From NCBI GenBank assembly GCA_018260285.1, contig JAGLBH010000025.1, forward strand, positions 1 through 14,554: DNA of 14,554 nt. Direction: 5' to 3'. This DNA comes from Arthrobacter sp. (GTDB taxonomy: Bacteria > Actinomycetota > Actinomycetes > Actinomycetales > Micrococcaceae). The translations under genes were made by a program, and so were the position numbers. This document shows positions 7,808 to 14,554 of the stretch, piece after piece. Within the stretch, counting starts at the first letter, position 1. Every line of letters begins with the position of its first letter. The notes under the pieces were generated by a model that ran no database searches, had not been told where the DNA came from, and was given only the letters and a program-made list of their open reading frames with translations.

Positions 7808-9040
7808 ATGGCATCGAACACCGCCGCACACACCATCCTGTCCAGGCAGAGCGACCTCCGGGAATGGCAGGAAGCCCTCTACAAGGATCTGCACGCGCAC
7901 CCGGAGCTGAGCTTCCAGGAGGAGCGGACGGCGGGCATCGTCGCCGAGCAGCTCAAGGAATTCGGCTGCGAGGTGCACACGGGGATTGGCGGAACGGGTG
8001 TCGTCGGAATCCTCGCCAACGGCGACGGGCCCACGGTGCTTGCTCGGGCCGATATGGACGCGCTGCCCGTTCCCGAGGCCACGGGGCTGGATTATGCGAG
8101 CACCGTCGTCGTCGACGATGGCGAGGGCTCCTCCGTGCCGGTCATGCATGCATGCGGGCACGACGTCCACGTGTCGACTCTTTTGGGGGCCGCACGGCTT
8201 TTCGCGCAGGAACGGGATGCGTGGTCGGGAACATTCGTCGCCCTTTTCCAGCCGGCGGAAGAACTCGGTTCGGGCGCCGAGCGAATGGTCGACGACGGCC
8301 TGGCCGAGCTGATCCCGCAGCCGGATCTCGCCCTCGCGCAGCATGTTCTGGCCCGCCCTGCCGGTACCGTCTCCACTTATACCGGCGGGTTCCTCTCCAT
8401 GGCGGACAGCGTTCGGATCACCCTCTCCATTGACCCGGCGGTGCTCGCCGCGATGGTCGTCGTGCGCCTGCAGACGGTGGTCTCCCGCGAAATCCCGCCG
8501 GGTGAATTCGCCGTCCTCACGGTCGGGAAAATCGCGGTCGGCGCCAAGAGCAACATCATTGACGACCACGCGGTGCTCGAGCTCAATATCCGCACCTACA
8601 GCACGGACACTCGGGACCGGATGCTCAAGGCCATCACCCGGATTGCCGAAGCGGAATCGGCGGCCTCGGGGTCGCCTCAGCAGCCCGATATCGAAGTCTA
8701 CAACAGCTATCCGCTCACCGACAATGACGCCGAGATCACCGGCGTTGTTTCGGACGCCTTTGCCGAATACTTCCCCGCCGAATCCCTGGTCGACTACGGC
8801 CGACAGACCGCCAGCGAGGACTTCAGCAACATTCCCCGCGCGATGGGCGTCCCGTACACGTATTGGGGCATCGGCGGCGCGGACCCGGATCTCTACCGGG
8901 AGGCGGAACGGGCCGGGCGCGTCACGGAGGACATCCCGGCAAACCACTCGCCGAAATTCGCCCCCGTCCTGCAGCCCACCCTGATGACCGGCACGGCCGC
9001 CCTCGTGGTCGCCGCGGCGGCGTGGCTCGGGAAGGGCTGA
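7808..9040 (+). CDS. M20-family amidohydrolase (aminoacylase/hippurate hydrolase type)
   Basis: A 410-residue cytoplasmic metallo-amidohydrolase that cleaves N-acyl amino acids or related amides; the exact substrate is not readable. Motifs of the two-metal M20 site are complete: MHACGHDVH (113-121, with C116, H118 and H121), FQPAEE (147-152, catalytic E151 and metal E152), ASEDFS (335-340), and NHSPKFAPVLQPTL with H380. The dimerisation lid domain lies between about 190 and 300. Length is normal. The ATG has GAGGAA seven bases upstream. It stands alone, transcribed away from the toxin-antitoxin pair and convergent with the YciI remnant. Confidence 0.95.
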   Translation: MASNTAAHTILSRQSDLREWQEALYKDLHAHPELSFQEERTAGIVAEQLKEFGCEVHTGIGGTGVVGILANGDGPTVLARADMDALPVPEATGLDYASTVVVDDGEGSSVPVMHACGHDVHVSTLLGAARLFAQERDAWSGTFVALFQPAEELGSGAERMVDDGLAELIPQPDLALAQHVLARPAGTVSTYTGGFLSMADSVRITLSIDPAVLAAMVVVRLQTVVSREIPPGEFAVLTVGKIAVGAKSNIIDDHAVLELNIRTYSTDTRDRMLKAITRIAEAESAASGSPQQPDIEVYNSYPLTDNDAEITGVVSDAFAEYFPAESLVDYGRQTASEDFSNIPRAMGVPYTYWGIGGADPDLYREAERAGRVTEDIPANHSPKFAPVLQPTLMTGTAALVVAAAAWLGKG

Positions 9041-9247
9041 CGCTTCAGCGGGCGGACGACGTCGCCCCCGTCCCGCCGGAGCTGCGCCCCGCCCAGCAGG
9101 CCCCGTAGGTCCTGCAGGACTCCCACTGAGGAGAGCCATCAAGAGCGTCCCTCCGCGCCGCATCCCTGCCCTTGACCGCACGACCGCACGACCGCGCCGA
9201 TCGGCCTGGGCTGATGGCCGCGGGCTGCCGGGGCGCCTGCCACCCTG
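9041..9247. other. GC-rich gap between the amidohydrolase and the YciI remnant
   Basis: No open frame with protein character was found. There is an 8-bp palindrome CCTGCAGG at about 9112-9119. Just after the amidohydrolase stop, GGGCG and CGCCC flank a short GACGACGT segment, a possible weak hairpin without a U-tract. Nothing else stands out. Confidence 0.4.
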
Positions 9248-9466
9248 TCAGCCCTGGACGCGGAGCCCCTCCAGCTCGGGCGAGGTCATCGTCGGCACGA
9301 ACTCCGTCACGGTGTACTCGGCGACGCCGTGCACGTGGAACGGGTCCTGCCGCACGAGCTCCAGCACCTCAGCGCGAGACCCCCTTGCCAGGATGACCCC
9401 GCCCGTCCTCGGCACCGTCCGGCCGGAGGCCACGAAGACCCCGTCCGCATGCCGGCCGGTCTCGTC
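9248..9466 (-). pseudogene. 3' remnant of a YciI-like protein gene
   Basis: The frame ending at 9248 encodes a recognisable YciI-type C-terminal half: GVFVASGRTVPRTGGVILARG, then LELVRQDPFHVHGVAEYTVTEF. These are the second half of the ferredoxin-like fold of this roughly 95-residue family, whose biochemical role is mostly unknown. The first 25-30 residues that normally carry the M-x-VSLTY-type first strand are absent. Upstream of about 9466 the frame continues as unrelated Pro/Arg/Ser-rich sequence. The open frame could be read from further upstream (about 9634), but that would add some 56 residues with no family character. The missing end faces the four-gene operon. A functional short protein is possible but unlikely. 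Confidence 0.7.
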
Positions 9467-9512
9467 TCGCGGGGAGGCGGTTTCTTGTGGAAGGAGACCT
9501 GGGGAGGGCCGG

Positions 9513-9542
9513 ACCATCATTTTCCGGTGAGAACATGATGGT
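9513..9542. repeat. Inverted repeat ACCATCAT / ATGATGGT
   Basis: Perfect 8-bp arms at 9513-9520 and 9535-9542 around a 14-nt loop, followed on the plus strand by TTTTCTTGTG. A second TTTCTTGTGG copy lies at 9481-9490, so the hairpin is flanked by short direct repeats. It lies within 50-80 bp of the point where YciI similarity ends. It may be a terminator (stem then T-run) or a scar of the event that removed the 5' end of the YciI gene. Confidence 0.45.
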
Positions 9543-9747
9543 TTTCTTGTGCAGGGCGTCAGGGGTATCGCTTTTCGGCGGGCGGGGGCGGAGGGCAGCT
9601 CACGATCAGCCTGACCCACAGCGGAGCCGCCCATTTCGTCTTCAGCCCTGAGTTATCATAGTGAGATTCAATTCATAACTGTTGATTTTCATCAAGACCG
9701 TCGCATTAAGTGGAGTCAACTCGGTTCAGGTGGCGTAAATCTGTGAA
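9543..9747. other. Non-coding region upstream of the four-gene operon
   Basis: No credible gene. The first half is GC-rich. From about 9650 the sequence becomes clearly AT-rich, unlike the rest of the window. It contains a small dyad TTGAT-TTTC-ATCAA (9682-9695), and GAGT-CA-ACTC (9712-9721). The first overlaps a possible second -35 (TTGATT, 17 bp before ATTAAG). These could be operator sites for the operon. Confidence 0.4.
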
Positions 9748-9775
9748 TTGGGACAGAATGGGCGAGGACTATCCT
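9748..9775 (+). promoter_or_regulatory. Candidate promoter of the four-gene operon
   Basis: TTGGGA (9748-9753) and TATCCT (9770-9775) are separated by 16 bp and each match four of six consensus positions. Transcription would start near 9782, giving a leader of about 45 nt before the GTG at 9828. It is the best-placed pair in the AT-rich upstream region. Confidence 0.4.
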
Positions 9776-9827
9776 GAGGAATCCCCCTATATCTCCTCAT
9801 TCGACCGTCGATCCCCGGGAGAATTAC

Positions 9828-10088
9828 GTGACACGAGTGACAGATGTGCAGAATGCCGTTTCAGCCCTTATTTCAGAGGCTAAGTCGCTTCAGGATCTGA
9901 TCAGCCGGTTCGAGCGGCATAACAAGGCGAGCCTCCACGAGGTCACCTGGGCCCTCGCGGGAACGAATACCAGCACGGACGCGGACATCGTCACCAACCT
10001 CGAGGACACCTCCTCTGCGCTCCGGCAGGCCCGGCGGGATCTCGATGACGTGATCAGCGAATGCATTCACTACCGGAACAACATCTAG
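9828..10088 (+). CDS. Small helical protein, paralog 1 of the four-gene operon
   Basis: An 86-residue protein of unknown function with no signal peptide or membrane segment. It reads as two helices: residues about 5-42 with heptad-like hydrophobics, and about 54-80, joined by a polar turn L-x-G-T-N-T-x-x-D-x-D (43-53). The next gene product has the same turn at the same residue numbers. Size and helix-turn-helix layout resemble WXG100 proteins exported by ATPases of the EccC/EssC type. A Trp sits just before the turn (W41), but the exact WxG motif is absent. The GTG start is preceded by GGGAGA six bases away. First gene of the operon; 10 bp separate it from its paralog. Confidence 0.8.
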   Translation: MTRVTDVQNAVSALISEAKSLQDLISRFERHNKASLHEVTWALAGTNTSTDADIVTNLEDTSSALRQARRDLDDVISECIHYRNNI

Positions 10089-10098
10089 AGGGCTGACC

Positions 10099-10362
10099 AT
10101 GTCGACTGCACGTGAACTCATCACCAAGCTTGAATCCATTGAGGCATCGCTGGATACTCTCTCTCGCCGTCTTGACGGAAGTATTCCCGGATTCGACCGG
10201 GCACTCACTGAGGCTGAGCACGTTCTCGGAGGGTCGAATACTGGAGCGGATCTGGATGTCATCGCCTCTCTGCACACGGCGAGGAATTCCATCCGGCGTG
10301 CAGAAGACTCTATTCATCAGGCCTCGCGAACCATCTCCGATTATCTCAGGAACCAGGTCTAG
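10099..10362 (+). CDS. Small helical protein, paralog 2 of the four-gene operon
   Basis: An 87-residue protein of unknown function, homologous to the upstream gene: shared L43, G45, N47, T48, D51, D53, L58, R66, A68, Y82 and N85 without gaps. It is again predicted as two helices joined by GGSNTGADLD (44-53), without a Trp. It lacks a signal peptide, membrane segment and Cys. Two adjacent diverged copies suggest a heterodimer, as with EsxA/EsxB pairs, though that is analogy only. The ATG has GAGGG six bases upstream. The stop is three bases from the ATPase start, so translation is probably coupled. Confidence 0.8.
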   Translation: MSTARELITKLESIEASLDTLSRRLDGSIPGFDRALTEAEHVLGGSNTGADLDVIASLHTARNSIRRAEDSIHQASRTISDYLRNQV

Positions 10363-10365
10363 AAC

Positions 10366-13104
10366 ATGTCATCAGTTGACCCCTCACTGCAGAGCAATGC
10401 CCCGGCTGCTCGTCGCGTGGTCCAGGAGCTCTCCGAAAAGCTCTCTCATCTTCTCGGGAGGAATCAGTCTGCCCTTCTGGGGGTGAATGCTCTTCAGGAG
10501 CAGTCGCTTTCACAGATTGCCCAGAAGGCCGCCCTGCAGAAAGATGAAGCGGGTGCAGCCGCGCAGGGGAAGATCGAGCAAGCCCAGCAGCAGGCCAACG
10601 GGGCACTTCGCGAGACCCTGAACAGTCTGACCGAGAGGGAAGGGCGTTTCTGGCCGTCCTTGGCCGGGCAAATCTCAGACTTCAAGGGAGCCGAGAGCCT
10701 GTGCCCTGCGCATCAGGTGAGGCCTCTCATTCGGCTGGGTCAACACCACATGACTGTCGGTCAGGAGATATACAAGTTCCCTGCGTTTGCCGAGTTCCTC
10801 AACAAGAACCATCTTGTCGTGGACGGGCCGTCGAGCGATCCGGAGGTGGCGAGCCTCATTCAGAATGTTGTCTCCCAGAGCTACCTTGCCGGGCCGGCGG
10901 GGCAGGTTATCGTCACGGTGTTCAACCCGAGAATGAATCGCATGCTCGCTGCGTTCCAGCGGAGCGCTTCGACTGATGCGGGGATCTTCGTTCCTGTGCC
11001 GCCGACTCGGGAGGCTCTCAGCCGGACGCTCCAAGAGCATGTGGCCCACCTCAACTCCGTGCAGACCTCCTTGGGCGGGCAGTACTCGAGCCTGGGGGAA
11101 ATCGTAGACAAAACCAGGCAGCACGAATACCCGTACCGCGTTCTCGTCCTGCTCGACACCCCCGTCGATTGGTCCGATCAGGCCCTCGGAGACCTCGAGC
11201 GCATCCTCTCCGCTGGCCACAACTGCGGCATCTCCGTGATTCTTCACTACGACTCCACCCGGGCCGACGCGGAGCTCGGACGAGTCAAGCACCTGGCTCA
11301 GGCCTGCCCGAGAGTTGAGATCAGGGCGAATGAGACCGCTCTCCATGCGCGGGATTTCACCGGGGCGTTCGCTCCCGCCGGTGCGAGCAGCGCGGAAGAG
11401 CAGATCGCCCTCATCGACGTCGTCGCCAAGGCCGCGGAGACGGGTGCCCTTCCCGATGTTGACTTCGAACCCCTTGTCAGGATGGGGCGCGGCTCGACCA
11501 AGGACGGCATGAGCGTCACGCTCGGCCGCCAGGGGAGCCAAGACGTCAGCTTCGTCATCGGCGACACGATCAGCAACCTGCAGAACATCCTCATCGGCGG
11601 CGCAGTTGGCACAGGCAAGTCCAACCTTCTCAAGGTGCTCATCTATTCGCTGGCAGCGTCTTATTCTGCTGACGAGCTGGAGATGTACCTCTTGGACTTC
11701 AAGGAAGGCGTGGAGTTCCAGCAGTTCATCGCCACGGACACGAGGAGAGGGCTGCCCAACGCCAGGCTCGTCTCCATGGAGAGCGACCAGGGCTTCGGCA
11801 TCTCCACCCTCGAGCACTTCAACGAGGAGATCACCCGACGCGGCCAGCTGTTCAAGTCCGTGGGTGCCAAGAGCATTTCGGACTATCGCGCGCTGAGCGG
11901 TGAAGTCCTTCCGCGCTGGCTGCTCGTCGCCGACGAGTTCCAGGTTCTCTTTGACGAGCCCGACGGCCTGCGAGCCGCCGAGCTCCTGGAGAATCTGGCT
12001 CGGAAGGGCCGCGCCTTCGGTCTGCACGTGGTGCTCGCCAGCCAGACGCTCAGCGGTATCCGCTTCGGCAGCGGCAAGGAAGCTGCTATCTTCGGCCAGT
12101 TCCCCGTCCGTATCGTGCTCAAACAGGATAAGCAGGAGTCCGAGGTGTTCCTCGGGACGGGCAACCAGGCCGCCGCCGGTCTCATGTACCGCGGCCAAGC
12201 TGTCCTCAACAAGTCCCACGGACGTCTTGAGGCGAACCAGACCTTCATCGTGGCGCATGCCAAGGATGATTACCTCGACCGTCTTCAGAATGATCTGGCC
12301 GCCTCCGGCCCCTCTCTTCCCACCCGCGTCTACAAGGGTTCAGAGAGGACGACCACGGGCATCCTCCTCACCTCTGCGGGAAAGCCTCAGCACGTTCAGG
12401 GCCTGAACCTGTGGGTAGGCGAGACGGCAGCCGTCACCTCAGAGATCGTTTCTCTGAGCCTGGAGCGGCGCCCGGTCAACAACCTTCTTGTCACGGGCCC
12501 GGACTTCGCGGCCGCGATCGCCACGATCCAGACGGCCACCCTCTCGGCAGCTCGAGGTGCGGGTCATCCCCTGCGCATGAACTTCTTCGACACCGTGCCC
12601 CCGTCGCAGCGCGACCTCGTCCAGCGGGACGAGTGGGACCGGGCATTGCAGGCCCTCGGTGTCCAGACTCAGTGGTTCGGGGATGACGAGGTGAGACAGT
12701 TCCTCCGCGTCTACGAACAGCCTTCAGCGGAGGCAGATACGCTCCAGGTTCTTCTTCAGCCCGAGGCTTCCTCGTTTGAATATGAGGCGGAGGACGCCGA
12801 CTGGGCCGAAGCGGCCGTCAGAATGCCGCTCAAGGGTGTTCACACGCTGGGCTACTGGAGCTCAGGCCAGCTCATCCCCATCCGCCGGCGCTCCGCGTCA
12901 GACTACTTCGCGCATCAGATCTTCCATGCCGCTCCTGCCGATCTCATCTCGGACGCCACGAAGATCAATCCGAGTCGGCTCCCGACGCTGCTTCCGACCC
13001 TCGCTGGCCTCTATTCAGGGCAGCAGTCCTCGACGGCGCTGCACGTTTTCCGTCCCGTGGAGAATCTCACCGCTGACGACTTCAAGAAATGGACTCAGTC
13101 ATGA
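10366..13104 (+). CDS. FtsK/SpoIIIE-type ATPase with N-terminal coiled coil and tandem RecA-like modules
   Basis: A 912-residue soluble P-loop ATPase. Residues about 15-100 are Gln/Ala/Glu-rich and look like a coiled coil. The central module is an intact FtsK/HerA-type motor: Walker A GGAVGTGKS (411-419, K418), Walker B WLLVADEF (518-525, D523/E524), and the sensor-like strand FGLHVVLASQTL (551-562). Before it, residues about 146-330 look like a degenerate copy: VVDGPSSDPE at a P-loop position, RVLVLLD (258-264) and CGISVILHYDS (287-297). After it, NNLLVTGPDFAAA (705-717) looks like a third copy with its P-loop lost. Three modules with some inactive is the layout of EccC/EssC in type VII secretion. 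Those have N-terminal membrane helices; here there are none, and no gamma DNA-reading domain of true FtsK is apparent. Its stop overlaps the next start (ATGA). Confidence 0.93.
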   Translation: MSSVDPSLQSNAPAARRVVQELSEKLSHLLGRNQSALLGVNALQEQSLSQIAQKAALQKDEAGAAAQGKIEQAQQQANGALRETLNSLTEREGRFWPSLAGQISDFKGAESLCPAHQVRPLIRLGQHHMTVGQEIYKFPAFAEFLNKNHLVVDGPSSDPEVASLIQNVVSQSYLAGPAGQVIVTVFNPRMNRMLAAFQRSASTDAGIFVPVPPTREALSRTLQEHVAHLNSVQTSLGGQYSSLGEIVDKTRQHEYPYRVLVLLDTPVDWSDQALGDLERILSAGHNCGISVILHYDSTRADAELGRVKHLAQACPRVEIRANETALHARDFTGAFAPAGASSAEEQIALIDVVAKAAETGALPDVDFEPLVRMGRGSTKDGMSVTLGRQGSQDVSFVIGDTISNLQNILIGGAVGTGKSNLLKVLIYSLAASYSADELEMYLLDFKEGVEFQQFIATDTRRGLPNARLVSMESDQGFGISTLEHFNEEITRRGQLFKSVGAKSISDYRALSGEVLPRWLLVADEFQVLFDEPDGLRAAELLENLARKGRAFGLHVVLASQTLSGIRFGSGKEAAIFGQFPVRIVLKQDKQESEVFLGTGNQAAAGLMYRGQAVLNKSHGRLEANQTFIVAHAKDDYLDRLQNDLAASGPSLPTRVYKGSERTTTGILLTSAGKPQHVQGLNLWVGETAAVTSEIVSLSLERRPVNNLLVTGPDFAAAIATIQTATLSAARGAGHPLRMNFFDTVPPSQRDLVQRDEWDRALQALGVQTQWFGDDEVRQFLRVYEQPSAEADTLQVLLQPEASSFEYEAEDADWAEAAVRMPLKGVHTLGYWSSGQLIPIRRRSASDYFAHQIFHAAPADLISDATKINPSRLPTLLPTLAGLYSGQQSSTALHVFRPVENLTADDFKKWTQS

Positions 13105-14060
13105 CCGACCTTGACCAGTACCGCTCCGCGCTCGTAGATCTGCGCAGGATCCAGCCGGAGTTCCAGGCGCGGGTTGACCGGATACAGAAGGACAAGAACG
13201 ACAAGATCGCTGAGATCGACACCACCGTTCAGCAGGCTCGGGTTCAGCACTCCCAGGCAAAAGAAGCTGTGCGAGTGCGCCATCAGGAGCACATCGAGCA
13301 GGCGGGGGTGCTCGGCGTCGTTCCCGATACAACGGTTGAGGCAGAGGCCGCAGAGTTGAACTTCGAAGAGGTCGATTCGACGATCGGGGCACTTCACCAG
13401 GCGCTTGACTACCTGAGGAGGGCCGAGGACACGACCTCCCTCAAGAGGCCGGACGTGATCATGACCGCAGTCCTCGGTCTCGGCGGGCTGGCCTGGCTCC
13501 TCGCAGCGGCTGTGGGCGGCGCACCGAATGGTTGGGTTCGCCTTCTGGCCTTTGCCCTCTGCCTGTACCTCGGATCCGGAAAGGGCCTATTCCTCTACAA
13601 GCGAGCTCAGGGTGCGTACCCCGCGATTTTTGGAACTCCGGGCGATGGAGCGGGAGCCTTCACCAAGCCGCGGCTCCCCCTGGGTGTCCTGTTCGCCGTC
13701 CTCGCAGTGCTCATGTGCGCGTTCGGACTCTCATCGATGCAGATATTCGACAACTTCATACCTATGGTCTTCCTCGGCGGCCTCTCCTTCGGGGCCGTCA
13801 AGATCGTGCAGCTGGCGGTTCTGCGCATCAACCCGTTCTTCCAGCGCGCCGCCGGTGTGGGGCTTGTCGCTGCAGGACTCTACGGCTTCGTCATGTACGC
13901 GCTCGGGTTCCTCGTCTACGGTGTGTTCAACTTCAGCTCCAATCATCTCTCCTATTCTTCGGCGGGGAGGGGTCTGTATTACTCCGGCGCTTTCTATGCT
14001 TTGTGCGTCACCTTGGCGGCGTGGCCGCGCCGTACGGTGGACCTCGAGGGTGGGGTCTGA
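13101..14060 (+). CDS. Coiled-coil polytopic membrane protein of the four-gene operon
   Basis: A 319-residue protein of unknown function. Residues 1-115 are charged and helical (for example RVDRIQKDKNDKIAEID), probably a cytoplasmic coiled coil. About six hydrophobic segments follow: roughly 118-139, 145-165, 192-210, 219-241, 251-277 and 291-309. The C-terminus is short and polar. The ATG at 13101 overlaps the ATPase stop by 4 bp, a translational-coupling arrangement; an in-frame ATG at 13089 would add four residues. Because the ATPase lacks membrane helices, this protein is a natural candidate for its anchor or channel, perhaps through coiled-coil pairing. A weak CTCTC/GAGAG hairpin follows the stop (14061-14079). 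Confidence 0.9.
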   Translation: MTDLDQYRSALVDLRRIQPEFQARVDRIQKDKNDKIAEIDTTVQQARVQHSQAKEAVRVRHQEHIEQAGVLGVVPDTTVEAEAAELNFEEVDSTIGALHQALDYLRRAEDTTSLKRPDVIMTAVLGLGGLAWLLAAAVGGAPNGWVRLLAFALCLYLGSGKGLFLYKRAQGAYPAIFGTPGDGAGAFTKPRLPLGVLFAVLAVLMCAFGLSSMQIFDNFIPMVFLGGLSFGAVKIVQLAVLRINPFFQRAAGVGLVAAGLYGFVMYALGFLVYGVFNFSSNHLSYSSAGRGLYYSGAFYALCVTLAAWPRRTVDLEGGV

Positions 14061-14089
14061 CTCTCTGTTGTGGTGAGAGGCCGGAGAGG

Positions 14090-14359
14090 GCTCTCTTTGC
14101 GGCCCAGCCCTGTGCGACGGCCTCGGACAGCGACTGGCCGTTCATCCTCCTTGATGTGGAGAGGTCGGAGTACGTGTCGTCTTGGCCGGATCTCCTGAGG
14201 GTTGTGGAGCCGGGCGGGCTCATTGTTGTGGACAATTGTCTTTCCCATGCCGACCAGGTCGCTGATTTCCGGGCCCTGGTAGCTGCTGAGCCGTCTTGTG
14301 TGAGCACCGTGGTTCCTGTTGGGGCGGGTCTGCTGTTCATCACTCGAGAGCGTTTTTGA
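14090..14359 (+). pseudogene. 3' remnant of an O-methyltransferase-like gene
   Basis: The frame ending at 14359 encodes WPFILLDVERSEYVSSWPDL, then LRVVEPGGLIVVDN, LSHADQVADFRALV and VVPVGAGLLFITRE. This is the C-terminal third of a class I SAM-dependent O-methyltransferase: the 'xxLDxxRSEY' strand 4 and the 'PGGLIVVDN' strand 5. The N-terminal two thirds with the SAM-binding glycine loop are missing; upstream the same frame runs into the membrane protein gene. No good start codon or ribosome site precedes the similar region (an in-frame GTG at 14155 would leave only 68 residues). The missing 5' end faces the four-gene operon. Confidence 0.65.
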
Positions 14360-14370
14360 GGTGCCCTTTG

Positions 14371-14554
14371 ATGAGGGGTGAAGAGAGCTTCCTGCTGGGG
14401 AACAATGAGCTCATGTCTGGTTTTCATCATGTCGAGCTCTGGCTTGCTGATCCCGCCCGCGAGTTTCCCGTCTGGGAGTGGCTCCTGGAGCGTCTTTCCT
14501 TCACTCGGCAGGATTCTTGGCCCGGCGGCCAGTCCTGGGCTGCGGGTGGTTCCT
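14371..14554 (+). CDS. VOC-family (glyoxalase/bleomycin-resistance fold) protein, cut by the window edge
   Basis: Only the first about 61 residues are present. FHHVELWLADP, then WEWLLERLSFTRQDSWPGGQSW, is the opening beta-alpha-beta unit of a vicinal-oxygen-chelate protein, with the early His of the metal site. Function within this broad family (lyase, dioxygenase or binding protein) cannot be decided. Two in-frame ATGs are possible. The one at 14371 has GAGGTG seven bases upstream; the one at 14413 gives the usual short family N-terminus (MSGFHHVELW). It follows the methyltransferase remnant by 11 bp and may have been in the same transcript before that gene was truncated. Confidence 0.75.
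   Translation, partial: MRGEESFLLGNNELMSGFHHVELWLADPAREFPVWEWLLERLSFTRQDSWPGGQSWAAGGS

Noticed and set aside
7439..9181. Long minus-strand open frame antisense to the amidohydrolase
   Set aside because: It mirrors a clear M20 gene on the other strand, is Arg/Gly/Asp-rich with no family character, and is a typical high-GC antisense artefact.
9828..10362. Calling the two small proteins true WXG100 (EsxA/EsxB) proteins
   Set aside because: The WxG motif and the C-terminal YxxxD/E export signal are not clearly present; only size, pairing and neighbourhood agree.
10675..12258. Long minus-strand open frame inside the ATPase gene
   Set aside because: The plus strand has complete Walker motifs here; the antisense translation is low-complexity Leu/Glu/Val with no motif.
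13532..14089. Treating the methyltransferase-like frame as a full 275-residue gene
   Set aside because: Most of that frame overlaps the membrane protein gene in another phase and is Arg/Pro-rich noise; only the last about 90 codons have methyltransferase character.
9466..14090. Matching terminal repeats or att sites at the ends of the inferred island
   Set aside because: I compared both junction zones and found only short, weak similarity (TTGTGG-like), no tRNA and no integrase.

Overview
High-GC, tightly packed DNA from an actinobacterium. The RmlC-RmlD fusion, the M20 amidohydrolase and the PIN toxin with its excisionase-type antitoxin all resemble proteins of Actinomyces/Schaalia-type organisms. 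The genus is an inference from protein style; there is no rRNA or other marker in the window.

Layout. (1) 1-1463: a minus-strand MFS transporter of the metabolite:H+ symporter type, with a nested hairpin behind its 3' end. (2) 1629-6046: a dTDP-L-rhamnose block made of a rhamnosyltransferase-like glycosyltransferase, rmlB, a fused rmlC-rmlD, and rmlA on the opposite strand whose stop codon overlaps that of rmlCD. Together these genes supply all four steps from glucose-1-phosphate to dTDP-rhamnose plus a candidate user of the sugar, so the block probably serves a rhamnose-containing cell-surface glycan. (3) 6236-7659: a PIN-domain toxin and HTH antitoxin pair (minus strand) bracketed by two direct copies of a 113-bp palindromic element, about 93% identical. 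(4) 7808-9040: an M20 aminoacylase/hippurate-hydrolase-type amidohydrolase. (5) 9248-9466: the 3' remnant of a YciI-like gene. (6) 9828-14060: a compact four-gene operon of two small paralogous helical proteins, a large soluble FtsK/SpoIIIE-type ATPase, and a coiled-coil membrane protein with about six TM segments. (7) 14090-14359: the 3' remnant of an O-methyltransferase-like gene, then the start of a VOC-family gene cut by the window edge.

The most interesting part is the operon at 9828-14060. Its parts recall the core of type VII (ESX/WXG100) secretion: two small helical-hairpin-like paralogs, a tandem RecA-fold ATPase and a membrane protein. The details differ. The small proteins share a G-[ST]-N-T turn in place of WxG, the ATPase has a coiled coil instead of membrane anchors, and a separate membrane protein carries its own coiled coil. 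Both flanking genes (YciI remnant on minus, methyltransferase remnant on plus) lack exactly the 5' ends that face the operon, which suggests it replaced sequence between two divergent genes. Its function is unknown; secretion, surface or envelope transport, and phage defence are all open.

Regulatory signals are modest: two possible leaderless starts (glycosyltransferase and rmlB), a perfect GGGTCAC-N13-GTGACCC dyad upstream of the glycosyltransferase, a TTGCA/TGCAA dyad over the toxin-antitoxin promoter region, and a reasonable -35/-10 pair ahead of the four-gene operon. I saw no tRNA, rRNA, CRISPR array or transposase.
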